A stretch of DNA of 64,000 nt from NCBI GenBank assembly GCA_002293185.1, contig DBCS01000008.1:395085-459084 (forward strand). Direction: 5' to 3'. The translations under genes and the position numbers were made by a program. Positions 35,203-43,882 of the stretch are shown here, in pieces; within the stretch, counting starts at the first letter, position 1, and each line of letters starts with the position of its first letter. This DNA comes from Flavobacteriales bacterium UBA952. GTDB lineage: Bacteria; Bacteroidota; Bacteroidia; Flavobacteriales_D; Crocinitomicaceae. Under the pieces are notes generated by a model that saw only the letters and a program-made list of their open reading frames with translations, was not told the origin of the DNA and made no database searches.

Positions 35203-36311
35203 TTTTTTTTTTCTTGCTCTTGCTTGAGAGAGCAGAGCTGCATGAGTGCTACTTCAATGAGTAACCTTTGGTTTTTGGAGGCTTTGTAGTCGACATCGGT
35301 TTTGGAAAGTACTTGCAAGCCGCGTAGCAAACGCTGCGCTTCTATTTCATTAGCTTGCTGTGTAAAACGCTGTTTAATGCTATCTGGTGTTTCGAGTAAG
35401 CTAGCCGTTCGGGGGTCTTTACAGACGAGAATGTTGCGTAAATGCGCTGCGAGCCCAATGACAAAATGATGACCATCGAATCCTTTTTCGTAGATGTCGT
35501 TGAGAATGAGTAAAGCCGATGAAATGTCTTCTTTTTCGGCAGCATCTACCACCTTAAAATAATATTCGTAGTCGAGGATATGCAGGTTTTCTAGCACATC
35601 TTTGTACGTTAGCGTATTGCCAGCAAAGGTCACCAACTGATCAAAAATGGATAGTGCGTCTCGTAAAGCGCCGTCTGCTTTCATGGCGATTTGATGCAAA
35701 GCTTCTGGATCTGCAGACACCCCTTCTTTGGTTGCAATGGTACTGAGATGATCTGCGATGTCTTTAACTCTAATTCTTTGGAAATCAAAAATCTGACACC
35801 TCGAGAGAATGGTTGGGATAATTTTATGCTTTTCGGTAGTGGCTAGAATAAAAATAGCGTGTTTTGGTGGCTCTTCGAGTGTTTTAAGAAAGGCGTTGAA
35901 GGCAGAAGCAGAAAGCATGTGCACCTCGTCAATGATATAAACCTTATGGCTGCCTAGTTGTGGTGCAATACGCACTTGGTCGATGAGGTTTCGGATGTCG
36001 TCGACAGAATTATTTGAGGCGGCATCTAGCTCGTAAATGTTGAGAGAATTACCCGTATGAAAAGACAAGCAGGAGTCACATTGGTCACAGGCTTCTACTT
36101 CTGAAGTAGGGTTGAAGCAGTTGATGGTTTTGGCAAGGATGCGCGCCGTGGTGGTTTTGCCCACACCCCTTGAGCCACAGAATAAAAATGCTTGGGCGAG
36201 GTGCTGATTTTTAATGGCGTTTTTGAGCGTATTGGTAATAGACTGCTGACCTACAACTGTATCAAAAGTTTGTGGGCGGTACTTCCGTGCCGAAACAACA
36301 AATTCACTCAT
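35196..36311 (-). CDS. dnaX: DNA polymerase III gamma/tau subunit, zero frame (gamma-like, 371 aa)
   Basis: Clamp-loader ATPase. Domain I has Walker A (CGSRGVGKTTTARILAK, about 46-62), the zinc module (C66, then CDQCDSC) and Walker B DEVHML. The sensor-1 SRC motif, domain II and domain III follow (to about 365). The frame ends EQEKKKA-stop directly after a run of ten A (codons GAA AAA AAA AAG GCC TGA). The product would thus contain exactly the three domains of a gamma subunit. The rest of dnaX lies in the -1 frame (34615-35202). The -7 box TATCTTTG lies 4 nt before the ATG. It is the first gene of the operon dnaX / MenE-like / J protein / nth. Confidence 0.93.
   Translation of the reverse strand: MSEFVVSARKYRPQTFDTVVGQQSITNTLKNAIKNQHLAQAFLFCGSRGVGKTTTARILAKTINCFNPTSEVEACDQCDSCLSFHTGNSLNIYELDAASNNSVDDIRNLIDQVRIAPQLGSHKVYIIDEVHMLSASAFNAFLKTLEEPPKHAIFILATTEKHKIIPTILSRCQIFDFQRIRVKDIADHLSTIATKEGVSADPEALHQIAMKADGALRDALSIFDQLVTFAGNTLTYKDVLENLHILDYEYYFKVVDAAEKEDISSALLILNDIYEKGFDGHHFVIGLAAHLRNILVCKDPRTASLLETPDSIKQRFTQQANEIEAQRLLRGLQVLSKTDVDYKASKNQRLLIEVALMQLCSLKQEQEKKKA
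35201..35212 (-). other. dnaX: Candidate dnaX slippage/frameshift site (A10-GG)
   Basis: The reverse strand has ten consecutive A followed by GG. In the reading frame this contains the heptamer A-AAA-AAG, the same slippery sequence used in E. coli dnaX; long A runs also cause RNA polymerase slippage in Thermus dnaX. Moving one base back joins the 371-residue frame to the tau tail. I see no strong Shine-Dalgarno stimulator or downstream hairpin. A wrong homopolymer length in the assembly would look the same. Confidence 0.6.
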
Positions 36312-36315
36312 AGCT

Positions 36316-36323
36316 CAAAGATA
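36316..36323 (-). promoter_or_regulatory. -7 box immediately before dnaX
   Basis: The reverse strand reads TATCTTTG, then AGCT, then ATG. It is an exact TAnnTTTG in a leaderless-type position. Confidence 0.6.
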
Positions 36324-36367
36324 CCGCTAATTTTTAAAAATGTGCAGCGAAGATATCAACACAACAT

Positions 36368-37882
36368 TTAATTTTTGAGCAATTTAAATTCTTGAGGCTC
36401 GACCGATAAAAAGTAAGTTCCTGCTGAAAAAGGGCTGAGGTCGAGCTGGTGTTCAAGCGTGCCTTTTAAAACAACTTTTCCTTTTTGGTTCTTAAGTGTA
36501 TAAGGTTGACCAAAATACATTGTTGGCACCTCAAAAATCCCCATACTTGGATTGGGGTAGAAAGGTAAGGATGTAGGAATTTGCTGCACAATATTCGAGC
36601 TGTCGTTTTGATTGTATTTATTGAGATAAATTTTCAAACTCCCACTTCGGACGTCTCCCCACAAAGTATAAAGTTGGTTGTTTTGAAATTGCACGTTCAA
36701 GAAGTCGTTGCCATTTTCAAGTAAGATGGAATCGTGTTCCACTATTGGGCTAATGGTAAATTCTGCTCCCCAAGCCTGGTTGCTTTGTATGCGGCAAAAG
36801 ATTTGGCTGGCGCTACTATAAGTTGCTGGGCTTCCATTGCGGCGGTCTCGCCAGCAAACGGCAAGGTCGCCATCGGTGTCGTAGTCGGCCCAAATCAAAT
36901 CTTGTACAACACCATTCCCTTGTGGGTCATTGTTTACTCTGGATGGCACACTCCAATTACTGCCATTTTTTTCAATAAAGGCAATATCAGGATCTCCAAA
37001 GACTTCAGTTATAAAAAAGTAGGTGCCTCGACTACTGTTGTTTGGATTGAGCGCCAAGTGCGGACCACTTTTTAGGGTGTCATTGGAGGTGCCGAATCCG
37101 AGTCCTTGAAACGCACTTTGGTAAGTATAAAAAGAGGCAGGAGCTGCTTTGTTTACCTCTACTATGCGCGGTAAGATGCTTTGACTTGGGTCGTAACTTG
37201 GGTAAAGTGCCATAAAAGTGCCGTCGTTGGCAAATGCAGGTGAGGGCATGGGCTGAGTTATCGCGTTGCCTGCTAAAAATGGTGCGGCATCGAGCTCTTG
37301 TAAACTGAAACTTGCACCGCCATCCGAAGATATGGCCATGTATGGATGATACGGTGCTTGCACAAGCGTTGGCTGCTTGGCATTGGTGCTGGTAATCACC
37401 ACGCTTCCTGTGAGTGGATCCACCGCTATCCAAGGGCGGTCAATACATAATTTATTCGGACAAGAAGCGATGGTTCTGGCCACCACTGCTGGGCCCCAAT
37501 TGAGGCCCCCATCTGTGGATTTCCTGCAAATGACGGCACCATTTGTAAAACTGACGTTGTCGTAATCGATATAAGCCATAAAAAGGTTTCCATTGAGGTC
37601 AAAACCGAGCGAAACATCGGCACTGCTGTTACCCGCTTGTTGATGCGCTTGCCAAACGGGTGCCGACCACGTGCTGCCTCCATCTAATGAAACAACGCTT
37701 TTGATCACAATTTTTTGATTGAATTGGAAGCCCATCCAAGCGGCTACCAAATGTTGTTCATTTTGAGGGTCAACAACGAGGTATGGTTCACCTTCAAAAA
37801 TGTTTCCACCAGATACCAGTATGTTTTGTGATTTGACTTGAATAAGTGAAAGCGCACTGAGCAACAGAAAAAACAACTTCAT
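36368..37882 (-). CDS. Asp-box (sialidase-like) propeller protein with T9SS domain
   Basis: An exported protein of 504 residues. The signal peptide is about 1-18 (LSLIQVKSQ). The body (about 20-420) is a six-bladed-type propeller with Asp-box motifs SLDGGSTW (about 65) and STDGGLNW (about 123) and the related SSDGGASF. These boxes occur in sialidases and many other BNR proteins. I cannot identify the Arg triad of a true sialidase, so activity is open. The C-terminus is a short T9SS type A domain (PFYPNPSMGIFEV, SAGTYFLSVEP). A -7 box lies at 37900-37907, and the terminator of the next gene up lies just beyond. Confidence 0.82.
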   Translation of the reverse strand: MKLFFLLLSALSLIQVKSQNILVSGGNIFEGEPYLVVDPQNEQHLVAAWMGFQFNQKIVIKSVVSLDGGSTWSAPVWQAHQQAGNSSADVSLGFDLNGNLFMAYIDYDNVSFTNGAVICRKSTDGGLNWGPAVVARTIASCPNKLCIDRPWIAVDPLTGSVVITSTNAKQPTLVQAPYHPYMAISSDGGASFSLQELDAAPFLAGNAITQPMPSPAFANDGTFMALYPSYDPSQSILPRIVEVNKAAPASFYTYQSAFQGLGFGTSNDTLKSGPHLALNPNNSSRGTYFFITEVFGDPDIAFIEKNGSNWSVPSRVNNDPQGNGVVQDLIWADYDTDGDLAVCWRDRRNGSPATYSSASQIFCRIQSNQAWGAEFTISPIVEHDSILLENGNDFLNVQFQNNQLYTLWGDVRSGSLKIYLNKYNQNDSSNIVQQIPTSLPFYPNPSMGIFEVPTMYFGQPYTLKNQKGKVVLKGTLEHQLDLSPFSAGTYFLSVEPQEFKLLKN

Positions 37883-37899
37883 ATTTTTGGTTTTTGAGG

Positions 37900-37907
37900 C
37901 AAACCTA
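37900..37907 (-). promoter_or_regulatory. -7 box upstream of the Asp-box protein
   Basis: The reverse strand reads TAGGTTTG, an exact TAnnTTTG, 17 nt before the ATG at 37882 and just after the terminator of the upstream M16 operon. Confidence 0.5.
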
Positions 37908-37922
37908 GTGAGTTACAAAAAT

Positions 37923-37948
37923 AAAAAAGCCACTCGAAAGTGGCTTTT
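37923..37948 (-). terminator. Terminator of the M16 peptidase operon
   Basis: On the reverse strand an 8-bp stem AAGCCACT/AGTGGCTT with a TTCG loop is followed by a T run. It lies 8 nt after the stop of the M16 partner gene. Confidence 0.88.
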
Positions 37949-37955
37949 AATTGAT

Positions 37956-40037
37956 TTAAAAATCTTTGGGTAAGACTTCCTTTGGATTGACCTCAATGGA
38001 CTTGACGGTTCCAGAAAGCGTCATCTTACCAACGCTTAGGCTAAATGTATGCCCAAATTTGAAACCGTTAATGTCTTTATAATCTGAGAATGTGGTAGTC
38101 GTTTCGATCAGCTCATCTTCCATTTTACGTAAGTTGGTTGTACGAAGTTTCATAAATGAAGTGCTCGAAAAATAATCGAAGCTTTCGGACTCACCATCTG
38201 TTGTATACAGCACATAGCAATCTTCTCCATCTATGTTTTCAATTCCTTTGATTTCATAGTTCATGCCCTTGGATTTGTAGTTGAGCTCCGGAATAAGTCC
38301 GCTGGCTTTTTGTTTGGCGGTTATTTCTTCTGCTTTGAGGTCTTCGCGCCCGCCTTGCATGCTAAAGGTGTAGCCGCTGGTGCCATCAAAGTATGATTTT
38401 TGTAATACCATACCCGGCATTTCCATTTTGCTTGCTTCTTTTGATCCATCCCAGAAATAATCTGTCGAACTCAGTGCAAAAGGAATTTGAGCCGAGCTGA
38501 TCTCAGAGACCCGCACGTATGATTTAATTGCTTTCACCTTTTTGATGGCGGCTTTTTTAGAGCTTGTTCCGGTGAGTGCCATTGCATAATTATCGATGAG
38601 CTCATCAGCACTGATGTCAGCTGTTCTGGTTTCTTTAATGGCTGCGCCAAACGCGTCTAATTTCTCGATTTTTCCGTCGCTGTCGAAAGGCAAAAGCTTT
38701 GATAAGATTTCTTCGTTGCCCACCACGATAATATGGCAATTTTTTGCCGTGAAATACTGCTGAGCAACCCTCAGTACATCTTCTTTGGTGATGGCTTCTA
38801 ACTGCTGTAAGTAGTTTTGGTAGTAGTCCGGAGCTAATTTTTGCTTGATGGTGTTCAAAGCGAAGCGTGCAATGGTCTGAGGGCGCTCTAATGAGCGGGC
38901 AAAACCACCAGCCATGTTATTTTTGGTAAGGCTTAGCTCTTCGTCTCTAACTTGTGCTTCGATGATCCCTGCAAATTCTTTCAGTATTTCAGTGATAGCA
39001 GAATCAGTAACCGCATTTTTGAAGTTTCCGCCAGCAGACATCCAAGAACCATTTTCAGTGATGTTCAAAGAAGAATAACAGCCATAGGTAAAGGCTTTGT
39101 CTTCGCGTAGGTTTTGCATGAGTCGTGTACCAAAGCCACCTCCACCTAAAATGCCGTTCAACACATTGAGGGCAAGTTGGTCTTTGTGACCAGCGCGCAG
39201 ATCAATAGGAAAAGTAACGTAGACAACTGACTGGACAGCCCCTGGTTTTTTCACAAAAATGACGCGGTTGCCTTTGTCAAACTGACCTTTCCCGAGTTCT
39301 GCTTGGTAAGCGGGCCCACCTTGCCATGTGGCAAAATAGGTTTGAACCAACGCTTCTGTTTCAGCTCTTGAGATATCGCCAACAACTACTAAATAACTGC
39401 CTTTTGGCGTAAAAGTACTTTTGTAATAGGCGAGCATGTCTTCTCGACTGATGGTCTGAAGTGTTGCCTCAGTCATGATTTCACCAAGTGGATGATTGGG
39501 AAAGTTCACGGCTCTTGTTGCATTGCTTGCCATTTCGCCTGCATCGGCTTTTGTTGATTGCAAACCAGATAAATTTTGCTTTCGGATCCGCTCGATTTCA
39601 CTTTCGGGGAAATTCGCATTGTACAATACATCGATCATGAGGTCTAGACCTTTGCTCAGGTGTTTGGTAAGGCAACTCAAGTACATACTAGATGAACCAG
39701 CTGAAAGATTGGCACCAATAAAATCGATCTCGCGATCGAGTTGGTCTTTGGAGCGGGTAGTGGTACCAGACATCAATAAAGAACCTGTGAAATCGGCAAG
39801 GCCTGCTTTTGATCCTTCTAGACGTGGCGTGTTTCCTAAGCTAAGTTCAATCGATACTTTTGGAATTTTGTGATTCTCTGATAAAATAACGGTTATGCCG
39901 TTGGCGGTAGTAAAAACCTGCGAAGCTGGAATATTAATTTTTTGTGCCGCCCCGGGTGCTGGTCTTTGGGATCTGTCCAGCTGTGCAAAAACACTGTTGG
40001 TCAAGATCAATGCCATGAGGAGATATAGACTTTTCAT
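37956..40037 (-). CDS. M16 family non-catalytic partner with C-terminal LolA-like domain
   Basis: Exported 693-residue M16-fold protein with a signal peptide at about 1-18 (NSVFAQ). It has two M16 halves (about 30-460). Where an active M16 peptidase has HXXEH, this one reads GLADFTGSLLMSG, so it cannot bind zinc. The second half keeps R/Y-type substrate-contact segments (GGFGTRLMQNLREDKAFTYG). Residues about 500-693 form an extra beta-rich domain resembling outer-membrane lipoprotein-sorting (LolA-like) folds (DCYVLYTTDG, TFSDYKDINGFKFG). The active partner starts upstream, its stop 5 nt from this ATG. The pair probably forms a heterodimer, as in other bacterial M16 pairs and in MPP. Confidence 0.85.
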   Translation of the reverse strand: MKSLYLLMALILTNSVFAQLDRSQRPAPGAAQKINIPASQVFTTANGITVILSENHKIPKVSIELSLGNTPRLEGSKAGLADFTGSLLMSGTTTRSKDQLDREIDFIGANLSAGSSSMYLSCLTKHLSKGLDLMIDVLYNANFPESEIERIRKQNLSGLQSTKADAGEMASNATRAVNFPNHPLGEIMTEATLQTISREDMLAYYKSTFTPKGSYLVVVGDISRAETEALVQTYFATWQGGPAYQAELGKGQFDKGNRVIFVKKPGAVQSVVYVTFPIDLRAGHKDQLALNVLNGILGGGGFGTRLMQNLREDKAFTYGCYSSLNITENGSWMSAGGNFKNAVTDSAITEILKEFAGIIEAQVRDEELSLTKNNMAGGFARSLERPQTIARFALNTIKQKLAPDYYQNYLQQLEAITKEDVLRVAQQYFTAKNCHIIVVGNEEILSKLLPFDSDGKIEKLDAFGAAIKETRTADISADELIDNYAMALTGTSSKKAAIKKVKAIKSYVRVSEISSAQIPFALSSTDYFWDGSKEASKMEMPGMVLQKSYFDGTSGYTFSMQGGREDLKAEEITAKQKASGLIPELNYKSKGMNYEIKGIENIDGEDCYVLYTTDGESESFDYFSSTSFMKLRTTNLRKMEDELIETTTTFSDYKDINGFKFGHTFSLSVGKMTLSGTVKSIEVNPKEVLPKDF

Positions 40038-40042
40038 AGGGC

Positions 40043-41509
40043 TTATTTTTCTAGAGGTAAGTAGTATAAAATCACGCGCTGATCCTGTGTAAGATAGGTT
40101 TGCGCCACTCTCAGGATATCTTCTCTGGTGACCTTTAAATAATTAGATAATAAGGAATTGACACGATTGGCATCGCCGTAGTAGACGTGGTTATCGGCTA
40201 AGTTTTCGGCAATTCCTGCAATGCTTGCGTTGCTAGAGGCAATATCGTTCTCAAATTTATTGCGAACCTTCATAAATTCTTCTTCGCTAATAAGCGCTGA
40301 TTTGATACCTGTAATTTGCGCATCGAAAGCAGCTAAAAGAGTATCTAATGCAACTTCTTTGGGGGCAATAGCCGCCATGATACCTATTCCGGCATCTTCA
40401 AGGCCGTAATTGAAAGAAAAGGCGTATTGTGCCAATTGGCGTTTTTCTACGATTTCTTTATTGATGCGCGAAGAGCTCCCACTCGAAAGCACCTCGTTTA
40501 AAAATTCGAGGGCATAGGAATCAGGGTGGGTTTGGTTTGGCATTTTGAAGCCCATGAAAAGCGCTGGCAATTGAATATTGTCATAGATGGTGTCTTTAAC
40601 GACCCCGGTAATTGCTTGGTTGTCTTTTTGAGGTCTGTCGATAACACAAGGTTTGCTGAGGTAGCTGCCAATTATTTTTTTGGCTTCTGGAGTGCTTGAT
40701 GCCATGAAGTTCTTGGTATCGAATTGACTTTTTTGGATATTATAGCGCGCTGCAAATGCATCGTCACTCAAACTAATGAAGTCGCGATAGAGGTTGATGG
40801 CCTGCCCTTGCGGAATGGTTCCGAAGTACTGTGCAATCCATTTTTTGGTTTGCTCGATATTGATGTCTCCGGCAATTGATAAGGTTGCATTGGAGGGCAC
40901 ATAATAGGTTTTGTAAAAATTGACGTAGTCTTCTTCTTGGGCGGCGTCGAGGTGTTCCATGCTGCCAATAGGGGCCCAGTTGTAAGGGTGAGAAGTAAAG
41001 ACACGCTTGAACATTTCTGTAAAAAATGAACCGTAAGGTTGGTTGTCTACACGTTGTCTTTTTTCTTCTTTGACCACGCTTCGTTGGGTCTCAATGCCTT
41101 TGATATCTACCTTGGCATGTAGCATGCGCTCGCTCTCTAACCAAAGACCAAGTTCAAGTTGATTGGAGGGTAACACCTCGTAATAATAGGTTCTGTCCTG
41201 AGAGGTATTGGCATTGAGCGTTCCACCATTTTTTTCGACGAGCTCGCTGTATTCACCTCGTCCAATATGAGCTGAACCTTCAAAAAGCAAGTGCTCAAAA
41301 AAGTGCGCAAAGCCTGTTCGGTCTGGATTTTCGTTTTTTGAACCTACATGGTACAGCACTGATACGGCTACAATGGGGGTGGCATGTTCTTCGTGCAAGA
41401 TGACATGCAGCCCATTCGGGAGGTCATATGCGTCATAGGTGATTTTTTGCTGCGCCCATACAGAGGTACAAGCCAGCAAAAAAAGACCGTTTAAAATCGT
41501 TTTTTTCAT
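40043..41509 (-). CDS. M16 family zinc metallopeptidase (active subunit)
   Basis: Exported 488-residue peptidase with a signal peptide at about 1-19 (LACTSVWAQ). The inverted zinc motif HFFEH (about residues 64-68, in FAHFFEHLLFEGS) is intact, with the downstream glutamate region (ESERMLHAKV) expected for the third ligand. It likely degrades peptides in the periplasm together with the non-catalytic partner encoded directly downstream. The ATG at 41509 begins MKKTILNGLFLL; an in-frame TTG at 41515 is a poorer start. A TATCTTCG sequence upstream is one mismatch from a -7 box. Confidence 0.93.
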   Translation of the reverse strand: MKKTILNGLFLLACTSVWAQQKITYDAYDLPNGLHVILHEEHATPIVAVSVLYHVGSKNENPDRTGFAHFFEHLLFEGSAHIGRGEYSELVEKNGGTLNANTSQDRTYYYEVLPSNQLELGLWLESERMLHAKVDIKGIETQRSVVKEEKRQRVDNQPYGSFFTEMFKRVFTSHPYNWAPIGSMEHLDAAQEEDYVNFYKTYYVPSNATLSIAGDINIEQTKKWIAQYFGTIPQGQAINLYRDFISLSDDAFAARYNIQKSQFDTKNFMASSTPEAKKIIGSYLSKPCVIDRPQKDNQAITGVVKDTIYDNIQLPALFMGFKMPNQTHPDSYALEFLNEVLSSGSSSRINKEIVEKRQLAQYAFSFNYGLEDAGIGIMAAIAPKEVALDTLLAAFDAQITGIKSALISEEEFMKVRNKFENDIASSNASIAGIAENLADNHVYYGDANRVNSLLSNYLKVTREDILRVAQTYLTQDQRVILYYLPLEK

Positions 41510-41559
41510 AGTCAATTAGATAAGCTCAACGAAGATACATTTATTGGTCTAAATTTTGG

Positions 41560-41567
41560 TAACTTTG
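41560..41567 (+). promoter_or_regulatory. -7 box immediately before the repeat-protein gene
   Basis: TAACTTTG, then AAAG, then ATG at 41572. It is an exact TAnnTTTG in a leaderless-type position. Confidence 0.55.
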
Positions 41568-41571
41568 AAAG

Positions 41572-42666
41572 ATGCGTTTGAAAAGTTTCTCTGTTTTTCT
41601 CGGTGTTTTTTTGTTGGACATCGCTACTATAAAAGCCCAAGGAATTGTCCCAACCCTAGATTTCAACAACTATTTTGTCTCTTTTCAAGACGGTTTTTTT
41701 CGCCCGATTGAAATTCAGCCTATTGTAAATTATAAAGCCGGCGACGAAATAGCCGCTTATGTCGATACCAGAGGCAATCTAAAGATATACGACGGCAAGC
41801 AGCGCATCGACGTCACGACCTTGAATGTCGACTACCAAGTTTCAGACCATCTAATGGCCTACCGTATCGCCAACGGTTTGCGCATGTGGGATGCCGGCAA
41901 ATTTACCGTTCTCACCAATTTTGGACGTGAGTTTGTTGTCAAAGACAGCCTCATTGTCTTTGAAGATACCCGCTATCAAGCACTCAATGTTTATTGGAAT
42001 CAAAAGGTAGAAAGCCTGGTAACCATTACCAATGGGGTTTCCATGAACGCCAGTGTTGGCGAAAACCTCGTGGTATACAAAGACAACAGCAATACTTATT
42101 TTGTCTATTGGAATGGCCGCAAATATGAAATCGGCACCTACAATGAAGAAGTACTCGATTTTCAATTAGGAACAGATGTGCTCGGATTCAAAGACCCCTA
42201 TACCCAGTCTTTTTATGTTTTCGATAAAGGTAATTTCGTAGAACTCGAGTCCTTTCCGATTAAAAAATACAAAGCCGGTCGTGGATTTGTTGTTTATGAA
42301 GACATGAATGGCAATTTGTGGCACTATCAAAATGGAGAAAAAACTGCACTTTCGAATTTTTCTACTGAACTCTGGGATGTCAAAGACGATATCTGTGTCT
42401 GGATGGAAAACTCCTACTTTTTTGCTTTTACAAACGGCCAGCGTGTGCAAGTAGCCACCTACAGGCCTCAAAGCTACCTGCTCAAAAATAACATTCTTGT
42501 GTTTCGCAACATTATCGGAGGGGTAAGTGCCATTGTAGACGGTACTTTACACGAACTTACCACATTTCAAAATGCTGAATTCGAGATCTACGGAAACAAA
42601 GTTTTGGTCAAATTGCCTAATCAGACCTCCGTTGTCTTTTTCAATGGCAAGTTGTATGCAAACTAA
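41572..42666 (+). CDS. Exported protein of eight ~35-residue repeats, probable propeller
   Basis: A 364-residue protein that I do not recognise. The signal peptide is about 1-23 (IATIKAQ). From residue 58 to the end it consists of about eight degenerate repeats of 33-38 residues. The pattern is: hydrophobic triplet, aromatic, acidic-D, a short loop, hYhhxxGxxxxL, then an alternating strand (for example LVVYKDNSNTYFVYWNGRKY and FVVYEDMNGNLWHYQNGEK). A half unit ends the chain. Such short four-strand units closed by a half unit suggest a beta-propeller, which is inference. There is no T9SS domain, so it probably stays in the periplasm. The NlpC/P60 gene starts inside its last codons. Confidence 0.75.
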   Translation: MRLKSFSVFLGVFLLDIATIKAQGIVPTLDFNNYFVSFQDGFFRPIEIQPIVNYKAGDEIAAYVDTRGNLKIYDGKQRIDVTTLNVDYQVSDHLMAYRIANGLRMWDAGKFTVLTNFGREFVVKDSLIVFEDTRYQALNVYWNQKVESLVTITNGVSMNASVGENLVVYKDNSNTYFVYWNGRKYEIGTYNEEVLDFQLGTDVLGFKDPYTQSFYVFDKGNFVELESFPIKKYKAGRGFVVYEDMNGNLWHYQNGEKTALSNFSTELWDVKDDICVWMENSYFFAFTNGQRVQVATYRPQSYLLKNNILVFRNIIGGVSAIVDGTLHELTTFQNAEFEIYGNKVLVKLPNQTSVVFFNGKLYAN

Positions 42667-43351
42667 ACACTTCATTTTTCTCATTTTTGTTCCATTTGTT
42701 TTTGTTTCTCGTGTCAATGCACAAGACAACAAGCTTCAGACTTTAGCTCAACTTTATGACCAAGGGTACTACAAAATGGTCTATCGCAAAGCGGTTCGCT
42801 TGCTAGCCAACCCCACTTATGACAACTCCATAGAACCAGCTAAATATAAGGAGCTAGCAGCTTCTGAATTAGCCAAAAATCCTAGGTGGGCCAAGCGCCA
42901 TTTAGGCGAAAATCAGCGTTCTAACCAATCCAAAGACGCATCACCAAAACCAAGCAAACAACTCGATTTTCAATCTAGTCAACTGCTGCAAGAAGCACAA
43001 AATTATATAGGGGTTCCATATAAGTGGGCGGGTACAGATCCGACCGGTTTTGACTGCAGTGGCTTTACTTACTACCTATATGGAAAACAAGGCATAACAC
43101 TTCCAAGACGAGCATCAGATCAGTATGCATACTGTCAGACAATAGAAGCTTCTGAGGCCAAAGCTGGCGATTTGGTCTTTTTTTCTAATGGGGGCGAGGT
43201 CAATCATGTTGGGATTCTCGTTTCGTCTGGTGGCGCACCTAAACAAATGATTCATGCGAGCTCTTCGATAGGCATTTCTATAGCCGACATCGAGGCCTCT
43301 CCATATTGGCGTGCGAGAGTTGTTGGTTACGGCCGCGTTATAATAGACTAA
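42656..43351 (+). CDS. Exported NlpC/P60 (C40) cysteine peptidase
   Basis: Cell-wall hydrolase of 231 residues; this family cleaves D-Glu-DAP bonds in murein peptides. The signal peptide is about 1-22 (VSRVNAQ). A spacer domain is followed by the catalytic domain at about 108-228: the catalytic Cys is in DPTGFDCSGFTYY, the His in GGEVNHVGIL, and a later polar residue sits near MIHASSS. I chose the ATG at 42656 because it begins directly with the signal peptide; it overlaps the repeat-protein gene by 11 nt, so translation is coupled. The two may act on the same substrate. Confidence 0.9.
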   Translation: MQTKHFIFLIFVPFVFVSRVNAQDNKLQTLAQLYDQGYYKMVYRKAVRLLANPTYDNSIEPAKYKELAASELAKNPRWAKRHLGENQRSNQSKDASPKPSKQLDFQSSQLLQEAQNYIGVPYKWAGTDPTGFDCSGFTYYLYGKQGITLPRRASDQYAYCQTIEASEAKAGDLVFFSNGGEVNHVGILVSSGGAPKQMIHASSSIGISIADIEASPYWRARVVGYGRVIID

Positions 43352-43354
43352 GGG

Positions 43355-43882
43355 CTACTTGCTCTCTTTGATCAGCAATACAAAATAGCCAATCAGAGCA
43401 ACTACCTCGAGTACAATACCAGGCAGCAGAAAATCGATATGCGCAAAGCTACCCATCGCCAGAAAAAGCAAACCTGAAACAAGCAGCAGTCCTTTCAAGC
43501 GATTGGTTTGAAGTTTGAGTTTGGATGGGTTGTTTGCAGGGGTAAGAAAACTGATTTTTGCAAAAATAAAGGTAAGGGTAGAGAGCAATAAGGAAACGAG
43601 TAATAGCAGTAAATTGGGTGCATGCGGATCCTGCAAATTAAAAACAATCAGGTAAAGCAGGGTGTGCAAGACCAACAATCCAATTTGAATACGGACATAA
43701 AGTTGCAGTTGTTGGGGTGTGAGTTTGGCTAAAAAACTAATTGCAGCTAAAAATGGGAACAAAAAAAGCTGGGTGCCCCAACCAAGTATATCCCATTGAT
43801 AACTATTCCAAATACTAAATAAACTCAGTAGACCAAAGCAAAGGGCTAGCCCAGCTAATATTTGTGACTGCTTTATTTTCAT
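43355..43882 (-). CDS. Membrane protein of unknown function (5-6 TM)
   Basis: A 175-residue, very hydrophobic protein with about five or six membrane segments (about 7-24, 33-50, 60-82, 90-112, 130-147, 150-170). The sequence is leucine-rich without clear motifs, and I do not recognise the family. Its ATG overlaps the stop of the agmatinase-like gene (ATGA), so it is the last gene of the PRTase-murQ-agmatinase operon. Its 3' end is 3 nt from the convergent NlpC/P60 gene. Confidence 0.7.
   Translation of the reverse strand: MKIKQSQILAGLALCFGLLSLFSIWNSYQWDILGWGTQLFLFPFLAAISFLAKLTPQQLQLYVRIQIGLLVLHTLLYLIVFNLQDPHAPNLLLLLVSLLLSTLTFIFAKISFLTPANNPSKLKLQTNRLKGLLLVSGLLFLAMGSFAHIDFLLPGIVLEVVALIGYFVLLIKESK

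Noticed and set aside
36368..37882. Calling this gene a sialidase
   Set aside because: Asp boxes occur in many propellers, and I could not find the catalytic Arg triad, Tyr and Glu with any certainty.
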